Source: JAWWPY01 sp033854735 (GTDB lineage: Bacteria > Actinomycetota > Actinomycetes > Streptosporangiales > Streptosporangiaceae). From it: a stretch of DNA of 64,000 bases. Made by a program: the position numbers and the translations under genes. A model generated the notes under the pieces. The model did no database searches. It was not told the origin of the DNA and worked only from the letters and a program-made list of their open reading frames with translations. The stretch is taken from the NCBI GenBank assembly GCA_033854735.1, contig JAWWPY010000024.1, positions 30,181-94,180 of the forward strand, written 5' to 3'. Each line of letters opens with the position of its first letter. The stretch's first letter is position 1. Shown piece by piece: positions 24,444 to 33,006 of this stretch.

Positions 24444-25610
24444 GTGGTCAGTTACCAGCTCAGCGAGGAGCAGGAAGCCCTCCGTCAGACGGTCGGCGAT
24501 TTCGCCCGCGCGGTAGTGGCCCCCGTGATCAGCGGTTACTACGAGCGGGCTGAGTTCCCCTACGACATCGTCGCCCGGATGGCGGACCTCGGCCTGTTCG
24601 GGCTTCCGTTCCCTGAGGAGTTCGGCGGGATGGGTGGGGATCACTTCGCGCTGTGCGTGGCCCTGGAGGAACTGGCCAGGGTTGATTCCTCGGTGGCCAT
24701 CACCCTGGAGGCGGCGGTCGCCCTGGGCGCCATGCCGATCTACCGGTTCGGCTCGGCCGAGCAGCGCGGCCGCTGGCTGCCCGATCTGTGCGCCGGGAAC
24801 CGGCTGGCGGCGTTCGGGCTGACTGAACCAGGCGGAGGGTCCGATATTCCCGGCGGGATGCGGACGACCGCGCGACTGGTGGACGGGGACTGGGTGATCG
24901 ACGGCAGCAAGTCCCTCATTACCAACGCCGGCACATCGATCACGTCTGTCGTTACTGTCCTCGCGATCACTGACCGCAGGCCGGACGGGCGCCCGGAGAT
25001 CTCCTCCATCGTCGTCCCGGCCGGAACCGCCGGGTTCACCGTCGGGCAGGATTACTCCAAGGTCGGCTGGTGTGCCTCGGACACCAGGGAACTGGCCTTC
25101 GCGTCCTGCCAGGTACCCGCGGATCATCTGCTGGGTGAGCGCGGCCGCGGGTACGCCCAGTTCCTGCAGATCCTGGACGAGGGCCGGATCGCCATTGCCG
25201 CGCTGGCCGTGGGGCTCGCCCAAGGCTGCGTGGACGAGTGCCTGCGGTATGTCGGCGAGCGGGCCGCATTCGGTCATCGGCTGGGGCATTACCAGGCCAT
25301 CCAGTTCAAGCTGGCCGACATGGCGGCACGGGCGCAGGCCGCCAGGCTGGCGTGGTACGACGCCGCCGCCCGGCTCGCGGCGGGGGACCCGGTCAAGAAG
25401 GCCGCCGCCATCGCCAAGCTGACGGCCTCGAACGCCGCCATGGACAATGCCAGGGAGGCCACGCAGATCTTCGGTGGATACGGCTTCATGAACGAGTTCC
25501 CGGTGGGCCGCTTCTACCGCGACGCGAAGGTCCTGGAGATCGGCGAGGGCACCTCCGAGGTGCAGCGCATGATCATAGCCCGGGAGCTCGGCCTGGCTGA
25601 GGAGAGCTGA
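24444..25610 (+). CDS. Acyl-CoA dehydrogenase
   Basis: A 388-residue FAD-dependent acyl-CoA dehydrogenase. It shows FGLTEPGGGSDIPG near 126 (flavin/substrate loop), DYSKVGWCASDTRELAF near 198-214, and at the C-terminus QIFGGYGFMNEFPVGRFYRD followed by IGEGTSEVQR. The Glu of the EGT motif is at the usual catalytic-base position. It catalyses alpha,beta-dehydrogenation of an acyl-CoA, with electrons passing to ETF. The GTG at 24444 follows a GAAAGG site. Chain-length specificity is not readable. It converges on the lipoprotein gene with an 8-base gap. Confidence 0.92.
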   Translation: MVSYQLSEEQEALRQTVGDFARAVVAPVISGYYERAEFPYDIVARMADLGLFGLPFPEEFGGMGGDHFALCVALEELARVDSSVAITLEAAVALGAMPIYRFGSAEQRGRWLPDLCAGNRLAAFGLTEPGGGSDIPGGMRTTARLVDGDWVIDGSKSLITNAGTSITSVVTVLAITDRRPDGRPEISSIVVPAGTAGFTVGQDYSKVGWCASDTRELAFASCQVPADHLLGERGRGYAQFLQILDEGRIAIAALAVGLAQGCVDECLRYVGERAAFGHRLGHYQAIQFKLADMAARAQAARLAWYDAAARLAAGDPVKKAAAIAKLTASNAAMDNAREATQIFGGYGFMNEFPVGRFYRDAKVLEIGEGTSEVQRMIIARELGLAEES

Positions 25611-25618
25611 CCAGCCCG

Positions 25619-26662
25619 TCAGTGGAAGATCATTTGCGCTACGTCGAGTGGCGGGTTGAGCAGGTTGAATGAGGACATCAGGGAGGCGACCCGCTGTATG
25701 TTGCTCGCCTTCACCGACGTCGGGTATTGCCCGAGCGTGACCAGGGACGCGGTCTGGGTTCCCATGTGCTCGTCGCTGGCCAGCACCGCCTGCACCTGGG
25801 CGGCCTGGGAGGCCTGACTCTGTGCCTCCAGCAGCGCGGAGCGGAATGCCAGCACGGTGCTGCGGTACTTATGGGCGAAGGAGCCGAGGGCGAAGTAACC
25901 AGACAGCGGCAAGCTCGCGGTCTGGCCGCTGCAGGAATCGATCACCTCACTGGCCCCGAGTTGAATCTCCGCCTGGTAGATAGCAGGCTCGCTGGCGAGA
26001 ATGGCGTCCACCTGGTGATTTTGGAGCGCAGTGACAAGCTGGCCGGTAGGCAGCGCCTTCCAGCCCACGTTTGCTACGTTCACCCCGTCGTTGGTCAGTA
26101 CCGACTGGGTGGCGAGCGTTTCCTCGCTGTAAGGCAGCCTGGTGCTGAACGGTATCCCCTGCGGCTCGGGCGTGCCGATCGTCTTGCCCTGGAGTTGCTG
26201 CGGCTTGGTGATCCCCGAGCCCGGCAGCGTGAGCACCTCCATGACGCTGGGCGCCGCGTCGTAGGCATCCGCCACGATGGTGAAGCCCCGGCGGGCGCCG
26301 GTGTCCTGGGCGAAGAAGAAGTCGGCATAGTCGCCGATGGCTATATCGGCGCTGCCGCTGGCCAGCGCCGAGATCTCGTTCGCCGCGGAACTGTAGGTCT
26401 GGATGTGGACGGTGAGGCCGGCCTTGGCGAATAGGCCGTTGCGGATCGCCATGTACAGCGGGGCGTCATCCACCCCGGGCTGGGCGGCCACGGTGATCGA
26501 TGACCGGGTGAGCCCCGACGAGCCGGCCCCGGTGCCGGTCGCCTGGCAGCCGGCCGCCACCATGATCAGCGCTGCTGCGGCGATCCCCGCCGAGGCCACC
26601 CGTGAGCGGCGGGAAGGCTCCCGGCGAGACACGATCTTGGCACCAGCCGGACCTGACCTCAT
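25619..26662 (-). CDS. ABC transporter substrate-binding lipoprotein (NMT1/SsuA-like)
   Basis: A 347-residue periplasmic-binding protein type 2 of the NMT1/SsuA group. The signal peptide ends with lipobox MVAAGC. Typical segments follow: VDDAPLYMAIRNGLFAKAGL near residue 62-80, SGSADIAIGDYADFFFAQD, and QLQGKTIGTPEPQGIPF. The ATG at 26662 is chosen because GAGGAG lies just upstream; an earlier start would add nine residues. No permease or ATPase lies next to it, so it is an orphan binding protein. Ligand unknown (sulfonates, pyrimidine precursors or nitrate-like compounds are typical of the group). Confidence 0.85.
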   Translation of the reverse strand: MRSGPAGAKIVSRREPSRRSRVASAGIAAAALIMVAAGCQATGTGAGSSGLTRSSITVAAQPGVDDAPLYMAIRNGLFAKAGLTVHIQTYSSAANEISALASGSADIAIGDYADFFFAQDTGARRGFTIVADAYDAAPSVMEVLTLPGSGITKPQQLQGKTIGTPEPQGIPFSTRLPYSEETLATQSVLTNDGVNVANVGWKALPTGQLVTALQNHQVDAILASEPAIYQAEIQLGASEVIDSCSGQTASLPLSGYFALGSFAHKYRSTVLAFRSALLEAQSQASQAAQVQAVLASDEHMGTQTASLVTLGQYPTSVKASNIQRVASLMSSFNLLNPPLDVAQMIFH

Positions 26663-26863
26663 GGCTCTCCTCGGGGGAAACAGATGCACGCGGCGAACAC
26701 GGCTCCGACAGTTCGGACAGTTCGGACAGAACGGAGCACAACCATCGCGCCAGAGAGTAGCGTACTGTCGTCGGGCTATACGGAAAACGTCATGTTAGAT
26801 CGGCTTTCTAGCGTGATGAAGGTATTGATGCTTGTTGCGCGGCTAAGAGGTTAAGATCAACCC

Positions 26864-29800
26864 TTGACCGCGCCCCGCGCGGGGGCTCGCAGAATCGTCA
26901 CCCGGGAAGGGGTGCGTCATGTCAGTTCCGCCGCAAGTCCTGCGGGCCTGCGGGGCCGCCGTGGTCGCCAGGTGAGAGGTACAGAGGCTGTGCGGTCACG
27001 CAGCAACAAGAAGACACGCCGCGCACCACTGGCGGCCGGCAACGGCTCGTCGCCCCAGGCGACCACGGGAGCGGTGCCGGAGTCCCGGATGTCCGGGCCG
27101 ATGAACGGCCGGGCTAGCGCGGGTGATCCGGACGACGGCCATCAGGCCAGCGCCAGGCACGGTGGAGCAGGCTCGCGCCGCGGGCTGAAGAACTGGCGAG
27201 TGCGCTCGCGCCTTGTCCTGCTCATCGCCATCCCCACGCTGACCGCCGTGGTCCTGGGCGGCACCCGCATCCTGTCGTCAGCGCAGAGCTACCTCGCGGA
27301 CCAGCGGGTTGAGCAGCTCGCCGAACTGAGTAACAACACAACGGCGCTCGCCCAGGGGCTTGAGAACGAACGGGACCAGACGGCCTACTTCATCGGGCTT
27401 GGCACGAGGGGCGGCCGCGCTGCCGCCCTGACGCCGAGCGCCCGGTCTAAGGCCACGGCGGGGCTCGCCGTGGTCAGGCAGCAAGAGGCCACGACCGACC
27501 AGTCGGCCGCCAAGGTCACCAGCGAGCTCAAGCAGATCGGTGGTTCCTTCTCCACCCAGGCTCAGCAGGAGGCGGCCACCGCGCTGACCGTCCTGCAGGC
27601 GCTGCCCGCGCTGCGCCAGGCGGCCATCACCACCCAGCTGCCGCCGCTGGTCGTCGTGCAGAAGTACACGCAGCTCATCCAGGACCTCCAGGCTCTGGAG
27701 GCTGAGACCTCGCAGGGATCCAGCGATGCGGCGCTGTCCCAGACAGTCCGCGTGCTAGGCCTCGTGTCCACCATGAAGGAAGAGGCCTCCGAGCAGCGCG
27801 CCATCCTCACTGGCGCGCTGCTGCAGGGCCAGCTGACCTCGGGTGAGCTGGCCGCGCTGAATGCCGCCCTCGCGGACCAGCAGAGCAACTTGCAGGCGTT
27901 CAACACGTCCTCGACCGTCGCCCAGCGTCAGCTCTGGAATAACAGCGTGTCCTCGTCGTTCGTCTACCTGGCGAGTTCCGAGGAGCTGCAGGCGATTTCG
28001 ACGGCTCAGGCCAACGGCAACTCGCTGGCGAACGACACGACGAGCGCGGACGACTGGTACGGCGCCATGTCGAACACCATCAACTTCCAGATGGGCTCCG
28101 TGGAGCGGACCCTCGCGACGGAGGTGAACACGCGCGCCGCCGCGCTGCGTAGCTCGGCGCTCCTCGCGTCCATTACGGTCGGCCTCGCGGTCCTGCTCGT
28201 GCTGGCCCTGGCCTTGGCGCTGACCGTGATCGTGGGCCGGTCCATGGTCCGGCCGCTGCGGCGGCTGCGCGCAGGCGCCCTGGAAGTGGCCGGTGTCCGG
28301 CTGCCTGACATGGTGCGCCGGATGAGCGAGACCGACGGTGCGGGAGTCCCGCTCGAGGTTGAGCCGATCGATGTGGACTCCTCCGACGAGATCGGTGAGG
28401 TCGCCCGCGCCTTCGACCAGGTCCACCGGGAGGCCCTCCGGCTCGCGGCCAACGAGGCGGCCCTCCGCGGGAACGTCAACGCCATGTTCGTGAACCTTTC
28501 CCGCCGCAGCCAGTCCCTGGTCGAACGGCAGATCCGGCTGATCGACGACCTTGAGCAAGGTGAGCAGGACGCGGAGCGCCTGTCCAACCTGTTCCAGATG
28601 GACCACCTCGCCACTCGCATGCGCCGCAACTCCGAGAACCTGCTGGTCCTCGCGGGCCACGACGCGTCCCGGCGGTGGAACCAGCCGGTCGCGCTGGTCG
28701 ACGTACTCCGCGCGGCGATCTCCGAGATTGAGCAGTATGAGCGGGTCTCGCTGAATGTGCAGCCGGGTATCGCCGTCCGCGGGCCGGCCGTGAACGACGT
28801 CGTGCACCTGATCGCCGAGCTCGCGGAGAACGCCACATCCTTCTCCTCGGCGGAAACGCCGGTCGCCGTCTCCGGGCACCTGCTGAACAGCGGGGGAGTG
28901 CTGCTCGACATCTCCGACCAGGGTGTCGGCATGGGGGCCGAGGAGATGGCCCACGCCAACTGGCGGCTGGACAATCCCCCGGTGGTCGATGTCGCGGTCT
29001 CCAGGCGGATGGGACTCTTCGTGGTCGCGCGCCTGGCGGCCAGGCACGGAATCAGGGTGCGGCTGCGCCCGGCACCGACCGGCGGGCTGACCGCTCTGGT
29101 ATGGCTGCCGGATGAGGTGGTCACCCACGAGACGATCGGATCGTCCCCGGGAGCCCGCCGTTTCGAGCGGAACAATCCAGGTTCTGTCGAGCTTCCGCCC
29201 ACCGTGGGCCCCTTCGCCACGGAGTGGCCGGCCGGTGACCGGACCGCGGCTGAGCAAGCGGTCACCGCCGCGCGAGCGCCGCGGTTCACCCCGCTGCGCA
29301 CCGAGAACGGCGACGGCGCAGCCTATCCCCAGGTGAACGCCTCCTGGGAGAACAGCCCCCAGACCGGCCCGATCCCGTCGGTCCCTGGCACCGGGCCGCT
29401 GCCCGCGTACGGCGCGCCGGTCAACGGCGGCGTGGACGAGCAGGTCCGGCCGGCCCGCCGGGCGGACGGCCCGCCTAGCCGGGCGGACGGCCCACCCAGC
29501 GCTCCGGACAGGTCATACAGCGCTGAGGCGAACCTGCCCAGGCGCGAAGTCGTGGTGCCTCCGGCCGCTGAGCCTGGCCAGGGCAACCGCCTGCCCATCT
29601 TCGAGTCGGTGGAATCGGACTGGTTCCGCCGGGGCAAGCACAGCGCGGAGGGCACCGGCCAGGTGGAAAGCGTGCCCGGCTGGAGTTCCGCAGGGGACGA
29701 GGGCTGGCGGGCGGCGGAAGCCGTGCACACGCCGACCTCTGGCGGCGTTACCCTCTCCGGGTTGCCGAAGCGGGTTCCGAAGGCCAATCTTGTACCTGGG

Positions 29801-29980
29801 ACGGCTGGAGCTGGAGCCGGCGCTGGGGCTGAGACGTCATCCTCGGCGTCCTCGCCGCCCTCAGCCCGGTCCGCCTCGATCACCAGAGACCGGTTCGCCA
29901 GCTTCCAGCGCGGCGTCCGGGAAGGACGTGCCGCTCTTCGTAGCGACGATGACTCCGGCGGTGAAGAAGACGGTGTTTGA
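26864..29980 (+). CDS. cvnA: Conservon sensor histidine-kinase-like protein (nitrate/nitrite-sensing domain)
   Basis: Up to 1038 residues. Order: basic, disordered N-terminus; transmembrane helix about 117-134; extracytoplasmic NIT-type helical domain about 140-420 (ENERDQTAYFIGLG); second transmembrane helix about 430-455; HAMP; HATPase domain with N-box AELAENATSFS and G-box DISDQGVGM; then a long Pro/Gly-rich tail of about 270 residues. No standard H-box is obvious. It heads a conservon (kinase, roadblock, DUF742, GTPase) known from Streptomyces as a GPCR-like membrane signalling complex. The true start is uncertain: TTG 26864 is the longest option, GTG 26990 is possible. Confidence 0.87.
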   Translation: MTAPRAGARRIVTREGVRHVSSAASPAGLRGRRGRQVRGTEAVRSRSNKKTRRAPLAAGNGSSPQATTGAVPESRMSGPMNGRASAGDPDDGHQASARHGGAGSRRGLKNWRVRSRLVLLIAIPTLTAVVLGGTRILSSAQSYLADQRVEQLAELSNNTTALAQGLENERDQTAYFIGLGTRGGRAAALTPSARSKATAGLAVVRQQEATTDQSAAKVTSELKQIGGSFSTQAQQEAATALTVLQALPALRQAAITTQLPPLVVVQKYTQLIQDLQALEAETSQGSSDAALSQTVRVLGLVSTMKEEASEQRAILTGALLQGQLTSGELAALNAALADQQSNLQAFNTSSTVAQRQLWNNSVSSSFVYLASSEELQAISTAQANGNSLANDTTSADDWYGAMSNTINFQMGSVERTLATEVNTRAAALRSSALLASITVGLAVLLVLALALALTVIVGRSMVRPLRRLRAGALEVAGVRLPDMVRRMSETDGAGVPLEVEPIDVDSSDEIGEVARAFDQVHREALRLAANEAALRGNVNAMFVNLSRRSQSLVERQIRLIDDLEQGEQDAERLSNLFQMDHLATRMRRNSENLLVLAGHDASRRWNQPVALVDVLRAAISEIEQYERVSLNVQPGIAVRGPAVNDVVHLIAELAENATSFSSAETPVAVSGHLLNSGGVLLDISDQGVGMGAEEMAHANWRLDNPPVVDVAVSRRMGLFVVARLAARHGIRVRLRPAPTGGLTALVWLPDEVVTHETIGSSPGARRFERNNPGSVELPPTVGPFATEWPAGDRTAAEQAVTAARAPRFTPLRTENGDGAAYPQVNASWENSPQTGPIPSVPGTGPLPAYGAPVNGGVDEQVRPARRADGPPSRADGPPSAPDRSYSAEANLPRREVVVPPAAEPGQGNRLPIFESVESDWFRRGKHSAEGTGQVESVPGWSSAGDEGWRAAEAVHTPTSGGVTLSGLPKRVPKANLVPGTAGAGAGAGAETSSSASSPPSARSASITRDRFASFQRGVREGRAALRSDDDSGGEEDGV

Positions 29981-30052
29981 TGAGGCATGGGGCGGCGGTG
30001 CCGCCGATGTCATCGCTAGGGTCATGCTGAAGCCGCCGAGAAAGGAGTGTTC

Positions 30053-30475
30053 GTGAGCCCGCTAACCCGTCCGGTCCAGGATCTGAACTGGCTGATCACG
30101 AACTTCGTCGAACGGGTCCCATCTGTCGCGCACGCGATAGTCGTCTCGTCGGACGGGCTACCGCTGGCGTTCTCGAACGGCTTCCCGGCCGACCGCGTGG
30201 ATCAACTTGCCGCCGTCACCTCGGGGCTGACCAGCCTGACACAGGGTGCGGCAAGGGTGTTCGAGGGTGGTCCTGTCACCCAGACTGTTGTTGAGATGGA
30301 GCGTGGGCTCCTGCTGGTGATGGCGATCAGCGACGGGTCTAGCCTTGCGGTGCTCGCGTCCGCCGATTGCGATATGGGCCTGGTGGCCTACGAGATGGCG
30401 TTGCTCGTCGAGCGGGTTGGGCGAGCTTTGACCCCGGACATGCGTGGTGGGTTTCGGTCGAAGGATGGCAGATAG
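30053..30475 (+). CDS. cvnB: Roadblock/LC7 domain protein of the conservon
   Basis: A 140-residue protein with one roadblock/LC7 domain: LNWLITNFVERVPSVAHAIV, SSDGLPLAFSNGF and GLLLVMAISDGSSLAVLAS. In conservons the CvnB protein binds the CvnD GTPase, acting like an MglB-type regulator. A good AAAGGAG site precedes the GTG at 30053. It follows cvnA by 72 bases and precedes cvnC by 15 bases, consistent with one operon. Confidence 0.92.
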   Translation: MSPLTRPVQDLNWLITNFVERVPSVAHAIVVSSDGLPLAFSNGFPADRVDQLAAVTSGLTSLTQGAARVFEGGPVTQTVVEMERGLLLVMAISDGSSLAVLASADCDMGLVAYEMALLVERVGRALTPDMRGGFRSKDGR

Positions 30476-30490
30476 TGACAGGAGAAACCG

Positions 30491-30922
30491 GTGTCCGGGC
30501 CAGGCCGGGATGACTGGTCCGCGGCCGGAGGTAGACGTCCGGCCGGCGGTGGCAACAGCAGGCGCCCTCGGGGCGCGGATGGTGCCGGGAGCGGGCTAGT
30601 CCGGCCATATGCGGTAACCGGAGGCAGGACAAAGCCCCGGTATCAGCTCCAGATCGAGGCGATGGTGGCAGCCTCTCACTATGAGGCTCGCGACCTTTCG
30701 ACTCTTAGTCCGGAGTGCCAGGCCATTCTGGGTTTCTGTCGTGACTGGCGTTCGGTGGCGGAGATATCTGCCGTGCTCAGGATGCCTTTGGGCGTGGCGC
30801 GTGTGCTAATCGCTGATATGGCGGTGGAGGGGCTGGTCAGGGTGCATCAGATCGACCACGCGCACGGCCGTCCGGATCTTAACCTGCTCGAAAGGGTGCT
30901 CAGTGGACTTCGCAAGCTCTAG
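30491..30922 (+). CDS. cvnC: DUF742 protein of the conservon
   Basis: A 143-residue protein. The first 35 residues are Gly/Arg-rich and disordered. The conserved DUF742 part begins at VRPYAVTGGRTKPR and includes LSPECQAILGFCRDWRSVAE, then a winged-helix-like segment (EISAVLRMPLGVARVLIADM). It ends LLERVLSGLRKL, as do most CvnC proteins. Role: structural or DNA-binding partner in the conservon complex; the biochemical function is undetermined. It overlaps cvnD by 20 bases. Confidence 0.92.
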   Translation: MSGPGRDDWSAAGGRRPAGGGNSRRPRGADGAGSGLVRPYAVTGGRTKPRYQLQIEAMVAASHYEARDLSTLSPECQAILGFCRDWRSVAEISAVLRMPLGVARVLIADMAVEGLVRVHQIDHAHGRPDLNLLERVLSGLRKL

Positions 30923-31502
30923 GCCCGCGCCTGGCAACGCGGGGGAGACCGCCATGACGTCGGTCAAGATCGTGGTTGCCGGCGGTTTTGGTGTGGGCAA
31001 GACCACTTTCGTGGGGTCGGTGTCGGAGATTACCCCGCTCACCACCGAGGCTGTCATGACATCTGCCAGCGCCGGTGTCGATGACCTGTCGCACGTGCCG
31101 GACAAGACCACAACCACGGTCGCCATGGACTTCGGCCGGGTGACCCTGGACGCGGGCCTGATCCTCTACCTGTTCGGCACGCCGGGTCAGCATCGTTTCT
31201 GGTTCATGTGGGATGACCTCATCCAGGGTGCGATCGGGGCTGTCGTCCTGGTGGACACCAGGCGGCTGGCCGACTCGTTCCCTGCCGTCGACTACTTCGA
31301 GACGGCTGGCCTGCCCTTCATCGTCGCGGTCAATGGCTTCCACGGCGAGTTCCCCCATGGCGTCCAGGACGTCCAGGAGGCACTGTCGGTCAGCCCGAAT
31401 GTGCCTGTTGTCCAGTGCGACGCGCGAGGCAGGAAGTCCACCAAATCGACGCTCATCGCCCTGGTCGAGCACGCCATGTCCATGCAGTTGAGCACCCGGT
31501 AA
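30903..31502 (+). CDS. cvnD: Conservon small GTPase-like ATP/GTP-binding protein
   Basis: A 199-residue P-loop GTPase. Walker A is GGFGVGKTTFVG (about residues 26-37); the switch II region is LYLFGTPGQHRFWFMWDDL; the base-recognition strand is FIVAVNGFHGE, where the usual NKxD reads NGFH, a known deviation in CvnD proteins. The start GTG 30903 gives MDFASSRPAPG, the usual CvnD beginning, and lies inside the end of cvnC (20-base overlap). It is the switch of the conservon, likely controlled by the roadblock partner. Last gene before the tRNA. Confidence 0.93.
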   Translation: MDFASSRPAPGNAGETAMTSVKIVVAGGFGVGKTTFVGSVSEITPLTTEAVMTSASAGVDDLSHVPDKTTTTVAMDFGRVTLDAGLILYLFGTPGQHRFWFMWDDLIQGAIGAVVLVDTRRLADSFPAVDYFETAGLPFIVAVNGFHGEFPHGVQDVQEALSVSPNVPVVQCDARGRKSTKSTLIALVEHAMSMQLSTR

Positions 31503-31570
31503 CGGGGGTGGGCCTGGCGGCCAGGCAGCCGTCGGCGGGCGGCGTTCTGCGGTAGTGTTCACGCGGCGCG

Positions 31571-31644
31571 GGGGCGGTAGCTCAGCCGGTTAGAGCAGCG
31601 GACTCATAATCCGTCGGTCGTGGGTTCGAGCCCCACCCGCCCCA
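31571..31644 (+). tRNA. tRNA with CAU anticodon (tRNA-Met, or tRNA-Ile2)
   Basis: A 74-base cloverleaf. Acceptor stem GGGGCGG (31571-31577) pairs with CCGCCCC (31637-31643), discriminator A. The D-arm is in the GCTCAGCCGGTTAGAGC segment, the anticodon loop is CTCATAA with anticodon CAU, and the T-arm is GTGGGTTCGAGCCCCAC. The 3' CCA is not encoded. CAU serves elongator Met or, after lysidine modification, Ile (AUA); identity elements were not decisive by eye. The accessory region with decayed TA genes starts just downstream. Confidence 0.95.
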
Positions 31645-31747
31645 CCGACCGAGACGTCGGCACCCTTTCGATGGCGTTCACCTGGCACTGCGTGACCTTG
31701 CGGGGGTACCTATCGGTCAACTCGCCACAGCAGGATGCGGTTGTTCG

Positions 31748-31920
31748 TCACCGTGGCCGGTAGGCGTCCCGGCGGTGGGCAAACGGCCAGCACAGTGATG
31801 GCGTGCTTCCGGTCGTCGATGGAGTACAGGGCACGGTAGTCGCCGCGCCGGGTTGTCCAGACATCGTCAAAGGGTGTGCTTCCAGCGGTTTGCCCAGCCG
31901 GTACGGATTACCGACTCACC
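31748..31920 (-). pseudogene. Decayed RelE/ParE-family toxin fragment
   Basis: Reading the minus strand in shifting frames gives YRLGKPLEA, then after a frameshift PFDDVWTTRRGDYRALYSI and DDRKHAITVLAV, then after another shift HRRDAYRPR and a stop at 31748. This is the conserved C-terminal half of RelE toxins (GKPL...RGDYRxLYxIDD...V.HRRDxY). At least two frameshifts and no intact N-terminus make it a pseudogene. A short open stretch ending at 31971 (SWAEIVRHAEHGES) may be the remains of its N-terminus or antitoxin. Confidence 0.75.
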
Positions 31921-32024
31921 GTGCTCAGCATGGCGCACGATCTCCGCCCAGGACGGCTGGTCCTCGGCCATCGACGCCCTGCGCTGAGTGGCGGGGCACC
32001 AGTTTCGCCGCTGTGGTCGGATCA

Positions 32025-32131
32025 TCACAGCAGGAGGGGTGCTTCCAGCGGCTTACCTGACCGATGCGGATCACCGGCCACCGGACCAGTCAAGCGCTCA
32101 GCGCGACGGTTGGCGGCCGGGGTGCGCTTTA
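32025..32131 (-). pseudogene. Second decayed RelE-family toxin fragment
   Basis: Directly after the VapC stop codon, the minus strand reads RTPAANRRAERLTGPVAG then DPHRSGKPLEAPLLL and two stops. DPHRxGKPL is the central RelE motif, and TPAA..RAERL resembles the first helices with an internal deletion. The DNA around GTGCTTCCAGCGG is shared with the fragment at 31748-31920, so the two are relics of duplicated or related RelE genes. No intact reading frame remains. Confidence 0.65.
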
Positions 32132-32551
32132 GCCGGGTTGCGGGGCGTTGTGGATGGTGCGCTCGCGCACGTCGGGAAGGTAGCGTGCGGCGGTCGCGAA
32201 GTCCTTGTCGTCATGGAGCACAACCAGGTCGTGCTGGGCTGCGGTGGCGCAGATCAGCAGGTCCACGGCCGACAGCGCCCGGTGGGCTCCCTGCCGTAGC
32301 AGGCGGTACTGCGCGGACTCTATCCACCGCCACGCTCCCTTGGGGAGCGCCGCGTCCGGGTACAGCGCGTCGAACATTCCCGACATCTGCTCGTACTCGT
32401 CGAGGGTTCGGGCTGAGCGGCGGAACTCGACGCGCTGGGGGTGACAGGAACCGATCGCGCCCGCAGAGACGACTTCCGCCCAGGCCGCCCGCAGCGCAGG
32501 GTCCCGCAGGATCCGCCACAGGGCAGAGGAGTCGAGCAGGTACCGAATCAC
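32129..32551 (-). CDS. vapC: PIN-domain ribonuclease toxin (VapC)
   Basis: A 140-residue VapC-type toxin. The PIN acidic positions are visible: YLLDSSALWR (Asp7), HRALSAVDLLICATAA (Asp near 97) and LHDDKDFATAAR (Asp near 115), the classic VapC terminal motif. It overlaps its antitoxin gene by four bases (ATGA). It is part of a head-to-head pair of VapBC modules with the one at 33005-33648. A decayed relative of this gene's 3' end lies at 40426-40536. Confidence 0.9.
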   Translation of the reverse strand: MIRYLLDSSALWRILRDPALRAAWAEVVSAGAIGSCHPQRVEFRRSARTLDEYEQMSGMFDALYPDAALPKGAWRWIESAQYRLLRQGAHRALSAVDLLICATAAQHDLVVLHDDKDFATAARYLPDVRERTIHNAPQPG

Positions 32552-32769
32552 GCGGCCGGGTCTTTCTCAGCCGCCCGGCGATGCTCCCATCCTTCGAAAT
32601 CCCACCCCGCTGCCAGCGTCGCATAGTGCTCCAGGGCCGCAATCCGGCGGTGCCGGGCGGCGAACTCCCGCAGCGCAACGTTGACCGTTTCCTTCTTCGT
32701 CTTCGCCCCGGACAGCCGCATGGCCTCGGCGAGTGCGTCCTCGTCAATGTCGATCTGGGTCAGCGCCAT
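32548..32769 (-). CDS. vapB: VapB-type antitoxin
   Basis: A 73-residue antitoxin beginning MALTQIDIDEDALAEAMRL, with TKKETVNVALREFAARHRR, the typical VapB (MazE-like or ribbon-helix-helix) DNA-binding segment, followed by a toxin-binding tail with WDFEGWEHRR. I used the ATG at 32769, because upstream codons are non-conserved and a 9-bp inverted repeat lies 16-52 bases upstream. It precedes and overlaps vapC. It likely represses its own operon through that repeat. Confidence 0.88.
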   Translation of the reverse strand: MALTQIDIDEDALAEAMRLSGAKTKKETVNVALREFAARHRRIAALEHYATLAAGWDFEGWEHRRAAEKDPAA

Positions 32770-32784
32770 CAGCCGCCTCGCGTT

Positions 32785-32821
32785 TGTTGATGATGTATAT
32801 CGCAAGTGTATGTCATCAACA
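32785..32821. promoter_or_regulatory. Inverted-repeat operator of the leftward VapBC module
   Basis: TGTTGATGA (32785-32793) and TCATCAACA (32813-32821) are perfect 9-bp inverted repeats with a 19-base AT-rich spacer. They lie just upstream of the leftward vapB start at 32769. This is a likely antitoxin/TA-complex binding site. Confidence 0.6.
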
Positions 32822-32977
32822 TTGCACGGGCGCTGCCAGCAGCCCGTATCCCAGGCTGGGCCTGATCGTCCCGGGGCCAGGCTGGATTGCGCGACCGCCC
32901 GACCTGTTGCTTCGCCCCTATCGGGGATACCGGTAGGTGGCATCTGCCCGCGGGTACCGAGCAAGGTATTGCTGTTG

Positions 32978-33006
32978 ATATATACTCAGTGTACAATCGT
33001 ATATAT
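32978..33006. promoter_or_regulatory. Inverted-repeat operator of the rightward VapBC module, overlapping the start codon
   Basis: ATATATAC (32978-32985) and GTATATAT (32999-33006) are perfect 8-bp inverted repeats with a 13-base spacer containing TGTACA. The right arm includes the first two bases of the ATG at 33005. The layout mimics the first TA module (operator over the start codon), with unrelated sequence. Confidence 0.6.

Noticed and set aside
27755..29257. 500-codon minus-strand frame inside cvnA
   Set aside because: It is antisense to a well-supported sensor kinase and has no recognisable motifs.
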